Positions 47,854 through 58,379 of a DNA stretch of 64,000 nt are shown here, piece by piece. Position numbers and translations under genes: made by a program. The notes beneath the pieces were generated by a model. That model saw only the letters and a program-made list of their open reading frames with translations, did no database searches and was not told the origin of the DNA. Positions within the stretch are counted from its first letter, which is position 1. The number at the start of each line of letters is the position of its first letter. Source of the stretch: Laetiporus sulphureus 93-53 (Eukaryota > Basidiomycota > Agaricomycetes > Polyporales > Laetiporaceae); contig NW_024468526.1 of the NCBI RefSeq assembly GCF_001632365.1, forward strand, positions 414,882-478,881, in the 5' to 3' direction.

Positions 47854-48156
47854 ATGGCCCAAGCGAGATATTCTCATCCTCCGGGACGTTACGTGCAGGC
47901 TATAGCTACTGTCGTTGGTAGTCTTGCCACACTCGGATACATGTATATTGCTGGCATGCAGATCAAGAAGGAAGAAGGGTCTGCATCAATCTTCAGTGCG
48001 TTCAGATTGCTGCTGTCAAGTCTATGGTGATTCATCATTTCATGGTCTTCTACAGAGGAACCTAAGGGACCGGGCAACCTCACGAATTCAGGGAGTGATG
48101 CGCGGATGAGTTCTGCTGCTGTACGATCAGCAGTACACGGGGATCGGAAATCGTGA
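47854..48156 (+). CDS. Small single-pass membrane protein, 80 aa
   Basis: Exons 47854-47995 and 48056-48156 with a 60-nt intron; phases match and the protein has 80 residues. After a short N-terminus (MAQARYSHPPGRY) comes one hydrophobic helix (AIATVVGSLATLGYMYIAGM), then a charged tail (QIKKEEGSASIF) and a hydrophilic Ser/Arg-rich end stopping at DRKS. The pattern (short N-terminus, one helix, positively charged exit) suits a small inner-membrane mitochondrial or ER protein, but I cannot name a family. Support comes from the helix, good splice sites (A|GTGCGT...CTACAG) and the divergent arrangement with PIN4. It could be a chance frame, but that is unlikely given the intron. Confidence 0.6.
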
Positions 48157-49650
48157 TGTTCAAAATGTCGAAAGGGACAGTATACGTCAAAAGTGTGCAA
48201 GTAATCATAATCACACGCGCTCTCCAGTTTGTGACATTGCCTTCGCGGCGGATTGCGGTCAGCGTGTGTAAAATGGGAGCAACAGGTGGATGCTGACAGT
48301 CGCCATGTCGGGAGCGATGAGGCCGGCATACGCATCCCGCATGAACACAGCGTTTGGTGATGATACGTAGTGTCCCTGCAAGCCACAAATTCACCCCTCA
48401 GCCAATACTTCTTCCCACACCGGTTCGCGATGACTCTTTGATACAAATCTGGTGATGTACCGGTGGGCCACCGTCTTGTTTCCTAGGCTTTCCTCCCCGG
48501 TCTTATCCACAGTACTCTCTGTGCACGTCTCATGATACAGCAATCTTATACATCGAGAGCCAGCCTGAAGGAAGAGAAGAAGATGGAGTTCGGCTCCTCC
48601 CCAAAACGACAGAACACCACTATGCCAAAGAATGCGAGCTCCTCCTCTGGCGCTTTCACTCATCGTCTCAAGCTTGACATCTATAAACAAGTCCAGGGTC
48701 CATCCGAACGATCTTTTGAGTCTCTTGCGAAGGACTGACGGAGTTCCACTAACGGTCTGACCAGTCGACCTGTATAGTTGCCGAGGTACCGCTCGGGATG
48801 CTACTGTCAGCCTCCGATGACATATCCTTGGCTGTTTGAAAGAGTCCAAGATGGGCAGAGTCGTGCGTCCAAGCTGGCACAACCGTCGCGGACGTAATAA
48901 TCTGATAACATCAGATTAGCAAAACCTTTCGAAGAAAGCACAGATCTGCCTCGTCGAGATATTTCTGGCGGTCTATTTCACGTACGTCTCGAGCTTAACC
49001 CATATCTTCTTGCCGGTCGCTGTAGTGGTAAAGCTGAACGCCCATTTCGCGCAGTCCTCCATACGAGCGTTGTATAACACCCGGTTAAGCAGGACCCGGG
49101 TGGCTTGTTGCTCAGCGTTTCGAGCGTCAGAAGGTGCCAGCTCCTGAAAATTCATCACCCGACCGTGATGGTGAAGTTCTGTTCACGCAGATACGAGGGA
49201 ATTTTGAAACATAGGTGGCGGATATATACATATATAAATCTGAAGCTCGTTCCCATTCCCGGCGTCCATTACAGGTGGTCCAACGGCCTTGACCTCTCCT
49301 GCATTTACACTTATCATCACGGATGAGACGCGCCGGGAAGTGATTCACACAATCGCGCTGTTCATACATTCAGACGTGTCATCAACCCCCCTGAGGTGCC
49401 AGCGTAACCCCCTCCTCGTTGCACGCCGAATGACAGATCCCGCCGTGAGGTATCAAGATTGTTCTGTTCAAACAAGCAGTATACGAAAATCGAACGAGGG
49501 AATATGTACATACAAATCTTCATACAGAGCCAATGTCCCAGATCGCGTCTGCCCAAGAGTATACCCATTGAAATAATGACCCTGAGCTAATCCTATTTGG
49601 CATGGATCGCGGACCGATGAGGGACACGATCTGATTATGTCTGCTTATCG
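48157..49650. other. 1.5 kb without a confident gene, one possible orphan exon
   Basis: A minus-strand stretch 48973-49143 follows an AG acceptor (TTTTCAG) and reads ELAPSDARNAEQQATRVLLN, then WAFSFTTTATGKKIWVKLE to a stop. It looks like a last exon, but I found no upstream exon that fits, so it may be a gene remnant. The minus frame at 48391-48882 has no motif. Otherwise nothing. Confidence 0.35.
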
Positions 49651-52522
49651 TTAGGCTGGTGGACCTGTATGATATTGGCTATCCCGCCACAAAACTGGAT
49701 CGACCATCTCGACTTGCGTAAACGCGGAGTTGTAATAGTTATCCGGGGACTGGTCTAATGTCGACATATCCGAGGCGAAATGCTCAAAGAAAAACTCGAA
49801 TCCTTGCCGAGGGAAAGCGTAAGACGGTGCGCCATGCCCAGCCATCAGGTTATCGACGGCATGCGCCTGGCGCTGGGCAGCCTGAGAAGTACTCATAACT
49901 GGGTTGTTTGAAGGCGCGTTGTGACGCGTAGAGGGATCAACGACCGTTGTCGATGTCTCTGTGTTGGCAGTGGAGGTGGTGACGGACTTGAGCAGGGCGG
50001 TTAGAAATCTTGCATGAACAGCCGGAACGTGAGTCGAGTCTAGAGCAACCCGTTTATAGTGTTCAATAAGCATCGCCACGTCCTCGATGACGTGTGTGCG
50101 TAGGATCGGGTCTATGTTGAATCGAGCCTTGAGCAACTGAGATAAATACTATCAGTATGATATGGAGAGAGAGGACATGAGCCATACGCACCCTCACGAG
50201 AGATGCGGCCGCCAGTGTCAAGTAGAAAAACTGAGGCTAGGATGACCGAGTTATTGAGCAATCAGCAACACGCCACAACGCTCATTTCAAGCATAAGGCA
50301 AGCCTACCTCGATCGCATAAGGAAACCGCTCGATGGGATAAACCTTGACACAAAGATGGATGACCGCACGGCCCGCTTGTATGGACTGAGGCTTGATACG
50401 TTTATATGCCATGACTACCATCAAAATGTGTACTTACACGTTCCAACACATCGAAGGACGATGACGCATCCAGTTTCTCCGCAAGGTGTATGCCTACTCC
50501 GAGGATTGCCATCCGCAATGTATTTGCCGTGCTGCCCATATTATATGGTGAGCCCGCCATGTAGTATAAGCATTCTCCGAGATGACGCCCAAACTCACAG
50601 TTGAACCATCACGTCAAGCCGAAGAGACGCTATCACAGCATATATTTCAGAGGCTATGCAATCGCATGAGGAAAAGCACACTTACTCTTCGCTATTTCTG
50701 CGGTAGGCTGCCTCCAGTCAGAAGCCAGTTTGGCGAGCTTTTGGTCGTAGTCCAAAACTGCCGCGATAGAGGCGCCATGCTGCATAACAATGTAGTTGCA
50801 GACTTACTTCCAGAAGAGCTACTCACCTGAGCTTGATCCGAGTCGATGGCGTGATAAAACTGGGTAACGAGCGTACCTATATCGATGCATGCACAGAGAT
50901 ATATATCTGACAAGTGATCGACCGAGGACCACTTGAAGCTCTTCGGGAACGTACGGGCAATGTAATCATTTGCGTTTAGCAAGGATTTTCTTCCGGTCTG
51001 TATACAGTGCGACATATCAACGCCGATCACTTGCAACCAGGTACGCATGCGGTTCAGTCTTTCCCGTTCGCTGCAGCTTGGCGGTGGTGCCTTGTCCAAT
51101 TGAAGATCCTGGGCTATTCTATAAAGACATGTCAACAACAAGTTGGTCAAACATCACTATTGCTGCGATAACGTACCGACTTGCCAAGCCGGCTAATAGC
51201 GAACCTCTGCCCTCGGACCACTTTTTTACTGGGCCAGGAAACACGGCCATCAATACATAAGCCTGGCAGGTCTCGATGGTTTTACGGCCTTCTCTCAGTG
51301 CTTCGGCGGCAGCGTCAGACGCGTATTCCATAGCTAAATGATGCAGCCTTGGCCTATAAGTCCAAAAACGGGAAGAAATGGCAATGACTGTTGTTTCATT
51401 CCGATGTTACATAGTGTAAAAACCTCACGAAGTATCAACTCACTGACTGTAAATAATAAAGGAGAGCTTGACAAGACACGTTGTGGAGTGTGCAGAACAG
51501 GATCCAGTAACGGAACCGATGGCTGACCGGCCTTCAATATCGAATGTACAGTTGATCGAGGGGAATACATACATTCAAGTTATTGAAGTAGCTGCGGATT
51601 GGGTGAGCGAGAATGAATCAGAAACAGGCATCTCTAACACTTACAAACTAAACAGCGTGTCTATGTCACTGGGACTAAACAGGCCGCATTTCAGGATACC
51701 AACATGTACTGAAAGGGCCGAGAGTGAGATATGTGTGGCAGCATAATGCTGATTTGCGTCATCGAAGGAACATACCGCCAGTAGTTATGGACGAGGATGG
51801 AGCCCGGCAAAGCATTGTGGAGCACCCTATGGTGAACGCATCCGCCGACTCGACACCGTAAGATGGTGGCGATCTGCGGAGGATTGTTGCGTTTCGTTGG
51901 ATACCTGAAATGGAAAGAGTCATCGCATTTTGCATAATTCGATCGTGGGCTAAGACGCACTGTCAGTGTCAATTGGGACCATAGCGGCAGCTTCCACCTC
52001 AGCCTCAGTTATGAGATGACGGTATTTCGACAGAGCTCTCATTTCATCCAACTGGCGCAGAAGTGTCTGTATCTGTTGATCCTGCAATTGCGATCGCCTC
52101 ACTAGGTCCTCGTGAGTACTACAAGGGTTCCATAATCAGTTTCACGACGATATTTTGAGAGCCGTTCCATGTTCAACTTACGGCGCAGGTCGTCGTTTCT
52201 TTCGTCCAGTCAAAATGCATTCATGGCTATTGAGTTTGCATCTCATGCACGTGTTCTCCTCCGGAATGAACTCACAGCGGATCTAGCAGACATCAGGACG
52301 ACCATAGACGCTGATGACCGACCGCAGCATCTCGCCTTCAGTGATTTACATTGAACACAAGCACTAGCTCTTGAGTCCATATACATTACTTTAGTTACCA
52401 AGTGAGAAGCACACCACTTACGGTCTACGTGTAGGCGGACAACCTGAGCCCTCGCTCCTTTCACCGCTCAATTGTGCATCGCTATGGGCGCTATCATTAT
52501 CACGTTTCCGGTTGTGAGACAT
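49651..52522 (-). CDS. Zn2Cys6 fungal transcription factor
   Basis: Nuclear DNA-binding regulator with an N-terminal binuclear zinc cluster and a fungal-specific TF (middle homology) domain. Sixteen exons: 52522-52422, 52369-52336, 52282-52182, 52118-51961, 51904-51776, 51708-51645, 51591-51573, 51522-51444, 51387-51177, 51118-50827, 50779-50686, 50629-50599, 50531-50438, 50385-50308, 50230-50192, 50136-49651; 669 aa with all phases matching. The cluster is C38-x2-C41-x6-C48-x8-C57-x2-C60-x6-C67 followed by basic GRKKRRPAP. A coiled-coil linker (LVRRSQLQDQQIQTLLRQLD) comes next. The middle domain includes LLDPVLHTPQRVLSSSPLLF, ETCQAYVLMAVF, CSERERLNRMRTWLQVIGVD and FKWSSVDHLSDIYLCACIDI. Intron 2 is GC-AG and splits the zinc cluster; exon 7 is 19 nt. 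The regulated pathway is unknown; no obvious metabolic cluster adjoins. Confidence 0.92.
52283..52335 (-). other. GC-AG intron inside the zinc-cluster codons of the Zn2Cys6 factor
   Basis: 53 nt on the minus strand, donor CTGAAG|GCGAGA, acceptor TCTGCTAG, with CTGAT as a likely branch site. Only this junction joins CVQCKSLK to IRCEF and yields the canonical six-cysteine spacing; reading on puts the cluster out of frame. Confidence 0.85.
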
Positions 52523-53670
52523 AGTGCTGATTGATCTAGTCGATGACCAGAGTCCACGATAAAGCATGCGAAGTCCGAGGGGGGAGGAGGCCAGGGTAGT
52601 GATCAAGCTTGTTCACAACTATATATCCGGTGCTCAGTAAGAAATATCAGCTCTGTTATAAGCGCTTACTGCGTGCTCGGCAATGGAATCAAAATTACGG
52701 CAAGCCGACGGGTCATTACTCACTTGATGACAAAAAAGGTTAGGAGAGTATGCCAATGCTGATCTCCGAGAACACACGGCGGCGGTTTTCATGACGATTC
52801 CCCACAAGAGGTGCGGTGTTGTTGATGTGAGGCGGGGAACAACCGACTCGCGACTTGCCGATACTATTTCCACACAGCTGACACCGTTCGAGCGATTAGA
52901 ACACGGTTTCAACAATCTGCCGGCCGCCGATAGCATCTATGAACAGTTCGGTACTACCTGCTGCGTCCTACTGAGCCCGCGTTTTCTACAATCGACAGTG
53001 CACCAGAAGGCGACATACAAACGCTTTGATGAATGGGCCACCAGCGTCTGGGTGAATCCCCGTAGAGCGCTCGCGGCGGCGCATCGGAGAAGGGAGTGCT
53101 TATAGCACGTTAGCAACCCGCCTGCATGATGAAGGTGAAACTCACGACGGTCATAACTATCGAGAAACGGAGGACACATTATTTATGGACCGATATCATC
53201 GGAGAATCGAGATTCACTTCTCGGTTAGCATAAGCGAGACCCAATCGGAGGACTTCTACAGCCTGATTTTTACTGAATGATGGACAAGCTACGTGTGACA
53301 TTATGGTTATGTGATGGCTCCGAGGGGGCGTACCTTGCTTGCACTGAGAAAGTTCCTTTGTCGGCTAGGACTGCTGCAACAAAAATATGATCGTCAGGGC
53401 CATCATGTCTTTGGTCGCGTGTGGAAATGAGGACAACCAGATGATCTAACGATTCAACCGCTAGAACTTTAGGTATCTTTCCGCGGAACAATCCGACCCT
53501 CCGTATAGTTGAGCTTGGCGGAACGCATGAGTATATCCATCATACCTGTCTCGGGCGATGGGATTGTATCCTTAACGCTCGCGGCTATCGCAAAAAAAGG
53601 AAAGTTTGAGCAACCTTCAATGGTCGGAGACAGAATTTGGCCGCGTTATGATGCATCATTCGGCATTGGA
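52523..53670. other. Upstream of the Zn2Cys6 gene, nothing recognised
   Basis: About 1.1 kb with short frames on both strands and no supported exon. The first few hundred bases should be the promoter of the minus-strand transcription factor. Confidence 0.45.
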
Positions 53671-54439
53671 CTAGACGCCGTAGCAACATCTTCTCGTTTG
53701 CACAACCAGGAGCACATTGTTATGAGCGCAAATTACAGATATTGCGCTATTGATATACCACGCCGCAGTTACGCCGCAGTAGACAGGCCGTGACTTCTTG
53801 CTTCTACGCGAATGCATTTGCTTGTGTTCTTGCAAGCCGTCCTTCAAACACAGAAGCATGCACGGTCCCCATACGTCCCTGAGTTCGTTCAGGGTCAGCA
53901 AATGATCATGATAGCGCATTCAGCCGCACTTACGTCCGCACTTTTTCCATGGTTCCGCGTTGCCGCACGTAAAGCACTTCTGCCAGGGTCCCATACGCGT
54001 GCTTCGCATTTCGTCTTCCAGGTTGACTTCCTCGAAGAAGTCTCCTGGAACGTCGACGCGAAGCTGGCACAGATCTTCAAAGCTTCTGATAGTCTCATGT
54101 CCGCCTGACGGCACAAGACTGCTGTTAGTATATCCATCGGTCAGATACATCCGCCCGGTATCCGGATCAGTGTGAAGGCGGCTCTGTGCACGATAGATAG
54201 GAAAGTCCTACGTGAGGACGGGCTTCCGCTTCAGGTCCGGAGTCGAATGCTCTAGAACGAACGTCCCGGCAAAATATGTGAAAAACGAGCAGAACCCCAT
54301 TGACACGAAGAGAGTTGGTAGTCAGGTTATATCCCCCACATAGGACAGCCGCATTGAGATCGGGTTTCCGCTGGAAGACGCTCAAGATCAGAATCAACCC
54401 TGACGAGTGGAAAGCACCACTGACGAAAGTCCAAGCCAT
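53671..54439 (-). pseudogene. Decayed MYND zinc-finger gene
   Basis: On the minus strand one frame reads DFPIYRAQSRLHTDPDTGRM, then RSFEDLCQLRVDVPGDFFEE and GPWQKCFTCGNAEPWKKCG, the first half of a MYND finger of the fungal type. The second half is present but broken: at 53836-53886 the DNA encodes RACFC in one frame and LKDGLQEHKQMH in another, so the metal-binding residues of the second site cannot be read continuously. Upstream, 54439-54290 reads FVSGAFHSSGLILILSVFQR and VLCGGYNL, plausibly another exon of the same gene. An in-frame TAG sits just before DFPIYRA, either an acceptor site or a stop. I favour a pseudogene; a very unusual intron is the alternative. Confidence 0.45.
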
Positions 54440-54760
54440 TTTCGTTCACGGGAAACGGACGTTGCCCGCCATCCTCTCCCAGCACCACTCCCCTCTGCGG
54501 GTATCCTAGCTCCAGAGATCGTCATATGCGTGTGACTGTGCAGCCGCATGGGGCTCGTGGAACATCTGCGCTGCAGACTGGTCCGCTGTTCCCAGAAAAT
54601 GTACACTCTCACTCCCTTCCCATCGAGTCAGCTCCCTAGAAATTCCTTGCTCCTGGCTAATCGTTGTCAGGGACCGCTGTACTAGGAGTGCTGGAACGAG
54701 CTCTCATTTTCATGTCTCCAAGTTAAGCACCACAAAGGCGTCGCACTTGAATTTACGCTT

Positions 54761-55659
54761 CTAAATTGAGCCGCCGAAAATGCACATGCCTCCACGGACG
54801 ATGTGCAGCGGGAAGTCGGAGAGAACCGCCCCTTCGACTAGCCTCGGCAGCGGCTTGCCCGCTTCATCGAGGTATGATACGTGGATTTTCCCCCAGCGCT
54901 CGTTGACAAGGCTGGAACACGAACTCGTCGGGTGCCGTTGAATGTATAGGAGAGGTTCTTCTGGACGGCTATTGCGTATTAAAAAAGGACGATTTAAGCC
55001 AGGAAGGTGATTTTCGCCATCCACGCAGATTCTTTGAGTCGAGATGACGGATATCGGTACACACAGAACGTCCCATTTTTATTCCTTCGACCACACAAGG
55101 CGAACTTCAAAAAATGTAAAGATCAGAGTTATTCGTGCATGGCCCTGATGATCAAGTGTCGTTACTTTTCCATCAGAATTTGCAAAAGAACGTGCGAGGT
55201 GCGATGTTCTTGCCCACAATCGGGATGACGCAATTGCGTGAGAGCCTTGAACGACTCACCCGATAGGAGAGCGGCGGAGGAGGGGGATCAAGCTTCACAG
55301 AACAATTGTCAATAACATCATCTTCCACAACTCGGGGGTAAGCGGCTGCTCCAATATTCCAAAGAGCCAAGGCGGTGTCCGTTGCCCTGACCAATGCAGT
55401 GCTGCGGTCAAAAATAAAATCTTGTTGCGCTGGCTCCAGGACCCTTAGTTCCGCAATCCATATAAAGTTGGTGACGCCAGATAGATTTGCCACCAAAGAA
55501 TGGCTTACTTGTCGTGAATCGCGCGTTGTTATACAACACAACCACCTCCACGATGCGACCCCGCACTTGAGAGGACCAATCCACGCCAGCTTCATCTAGG
55601 TCTCCGACCTGACCTCGCCATCCTGAGCAGGCGTAAATTGAATCGTCGTAGTCCTCCAT
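54761..55659 (-). other. Coding-like exon cluster, unassigned
   Basis: Three minus-strand stretches look protein-coding: 55659-55509 (MEDYDDSIYACSGWRGQVGD, VRGRIVEVVVLYNNARF), joined at a good GTAAGC donor and a matching-phase acceptor near 55446 to LEPAQQDFIFDRSTALVRAT and DTALALWNIGAAAYPRVVED, and a terminal stretch ending at 54761 with KIHVSYLDEAGKPLPRLVEG and DFPLHIVRGGMCIFGG. I could not connect the last part or find a start. No family is recognised. It may be a lineage-specific gene or a remnant. Confidence 0.35.
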
Positions 55660-56721
55660 AATGAATTCTCGATAGCTGGCATATAATCAACGTGTGCTCT
55701 GTCGTTGAAGCTTTTGAAATGAGAACCTCGATCGACTGCGGGCAAGCTGCACCTTCTCTCTGTTCCTGAAGTCAACCGAATTTGCAAGAGTGCTTATGAC
55801 ATGTGTGCACGGGTCTCGCCTTCTCCCGCTAAGTCCTAGATGTAGGATGCAAAGGCCGCGACCACTAATCCAGGACTATCATCACGACATCAGTTTCGGT
55901 GTCTGGTGATGTTAAGAACTCATTGCTCCATGCAGATATCTCTCCGACCAAACCAGTGCTCAGTAATCCAAGCAAGAAAAACATACCATGATTGCATCGG
56001 CTCAACAGGACGCAGCAGCATGCGCTTTTTGGAAGGTCACAATGAGAACATTAACGCGCGGTCACGGGATCACACGCGTCAGTGGAAGGGACACAGGCTT
56101 CCGGCCCTAGCGTCTTGGAGCTTTGCATAATATTCAGATAAGCATGATACAGAAGACACTCCAGAGATATCATCCAATATTATAGAAATTACCTCACGCT
56201 ATCAATGGAGCCAACTGTAAAATTGTGTATAATTCTGCAGCTTTCGAAGCAGATGATGGTCAAGTTCAACGTTTATATCTCCGTAGAGACGACATCATGT
56301 GTCATACACAGAAGCCATATAATTCAAATTTGACACACATGGATAAAAATAACGTTCAGCTCGTTAGGGTGTTGCCAGGTCACCCGTGGGCTCGGATGCG
56401 TTCCCGCTGTCTACGCTACCCCGATGCGGGAGCATAACGTGTATTGCGTCCTCTTAAATTCCGCATTAAACGTAAGCTCTTACTAATATAAGCCCGTTTT
56501 TATCACAACCCGTCGATATCCCCATTGTTTCATACTACTTCATGCATTCATGGCGCAGAGTAATGGCGCAGAGTCAAGCGTCTGTACCTGCACGAATAGA
56601 CGCCCGAGCGTTCATCCCGGACTATGTTCCCACGCCCCATCTCCGCCAGGCTCGTCTCCAGGCTATCGCCTCCTCTCCAAATTGCGCACCATTCAGTACC
56701 TTGACTCTTGCTATTACCGCC
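55660..56721. other. 1 kb gap before VPS68
   Basis: AT-rich, no supported exon. A small imperfect direct repeat of ATGGCGCAGAGT occurs at about 56549-56575. The final ~150 bp are CT-rich and probably form the VPS68 promoter and 5' UTR. Confidence 0.45.
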
Positions 56722-57432
56722 ATGTCTCTCCCCCGAGCGAACTACGATCCTCGCCGGGTCTGCCTGAATCCCTTCCCTGCCCTCAACATTGGGAAGCACA
56801 GACGCACTATTGGGATTTACCTCGCGGGTGGCCTCGTACGTGCGCAGTCGTTCCCAGCAGGCGTACCGACTGACACGCGGCTTCACATCCTCTTTGCAAT
56901 GTGACCTGCGATTCTATGACGGCAGTTTGCGCTCGCGAACTGGACATTCCTTGACGCCGCCATCCTCTCCGCACATGCACACTCACCATATGGCGAGCCG
57001 GACATCCCGCCGCCCGTGCACGTCACCTTCGTCGACTGGGTCCCTGGAATCTGCTCTCTACTTGGAATGCTTGTCGTCAACCTCATTGACAAGGACAGGG
57101 TGCGCGGAGAGGAGGGGTTTGGCGACAGCGGGGCAGTCTGGCGGGCGCGCCTGATCCTGTTCATTGGGTTCGCGCTTATGGCTGGTGGACTTGCGGGCAG
57201 TGTGGTGCGTACATAAACAGATTGTGCATTCCTCCTTATCTGATGGCTCCCACCTGTATGGCGCTGGCAGACAATCCTTGTGCTCAAATACATCCTCCCA
57301 GAGTACACGGAACAGTACACGTACTACGGCTACGCGAACGTCTCGCAGAACGTCGCGCTCATGCTATCGGCCGTTGTGCTCTGGATCTCGCAGAGTGTCA
57401 GCAGCGAGTATGAATATAACCTCGCCATTTGA
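56722..57432 (+). CDS. VPS68: Vps68/TMEM50 family membrane protein
   Basis: Four-span membrane protein of the UPF0220 family; yeast Vps68 functions with Vps55 in late-endosome to vacuole transport. Exons 56722-56835, 56926-57204, 57271-57432; 184 aa. The sequence starts MSLPRANYDPRRVCLNPFPA and the helices are RRTIGIYLAGGLFALANWTF, GICSLLGMLVVNLI, ARLILFIGFALMAGGLAGSV and NVALMLSAVVLWISQSV. The segments FLDAAILSAHAH, VTFVDWVPGI and ILPEYTEQYTYYGYANVSQN are characteristic. Several upstream ATGs (from 56550) lie in other frames and end before the start; they are better seen as 5' leader. Intron 1 is 90 nt. Confidence 0.93.
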
Positions 57433-58379
57433 TGTATCGCCATGTACCAGAAACTCATGGACGCATGTGTATTGCCACTAACTCTGCTTTCTGTTCGTCG
57501 GACTATGGTACATCTATGATTCTCCTAGCTTCACGTTCACGAGGAATTGTAATTGTGCGCTGAGCATCCATGCGCTCGGACCTATGACATGCGGTGCTAT
57601 GCCATACTCAAGGCATTGCGAACTATCTTACTCAATCATCAATTGACCGACGGCCCTAGTAATACTTGAAGCCCTGACGGTGTAGTACGCAACGCGTACA
57701 CGAATGCGATATCAATATTGATGCATCGATGATCATTCACACGGGAGAAGACCCAGGGCGCTGACATTCCATCCTTTCCCTCGACCCTGACGTGCGCCTT
57801 TAGGCCCAACGCGCGACGTCTACTGTCTCCTCTGCCCTCGCTACGAAGGTTAGTCCGAGCCCAGAGCACGGAAACTGCGCTCAGGCCCTTCATCGAAGAT
57901 TCAAATATTCAATATTCGGCGCTCAGCACTCAGTTGATCATCGCGATTCACGACAGCGTGAACTGGGTCGTATGTTCTCGTCGCCTGCTCTTGCAGTCGC
58001 AAATCTGACAGCTCTGACTTTCAGTGTCTTGTATGAAGCCACTGACGATCTGTCTGGGCGAGTGAAATTTCTGCGCTGAAAGCTCCTCACGAGCTTGCGA
58101 GCGGCCGTGAGGCCCAAAATAGCTCTTTGCCTGTGCCTGTCGACCACGCTGCGTGACAGTACAACTTGGACCGTACACTGATTCCAACATAAGCTCATCC
58201 GGGTCTGCTGCTCATCACCCTGGCTCGTACGGTCGTACTTACTTCACCAGTTGTTCTTTAACTGGTCGACCACTACATTGCTCGCGTTCTCGCGAGCATC
58301 GTTCATCAAAGTCCTTGACAACTCTACGGCATCGATTCGAAATCTTTCCCTTTCCCAATTCTCTGTCTCGACCTCCAGA
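57433..58379. other. 0.95 kb intergenic, nothing recognised
   Basis: Between the VPS68 stop and the F-box gene start. Frames on both strands are short and unpatterned; the last 150 bp are CT-rich, as before other starts in this window. Confidence 0.5.
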
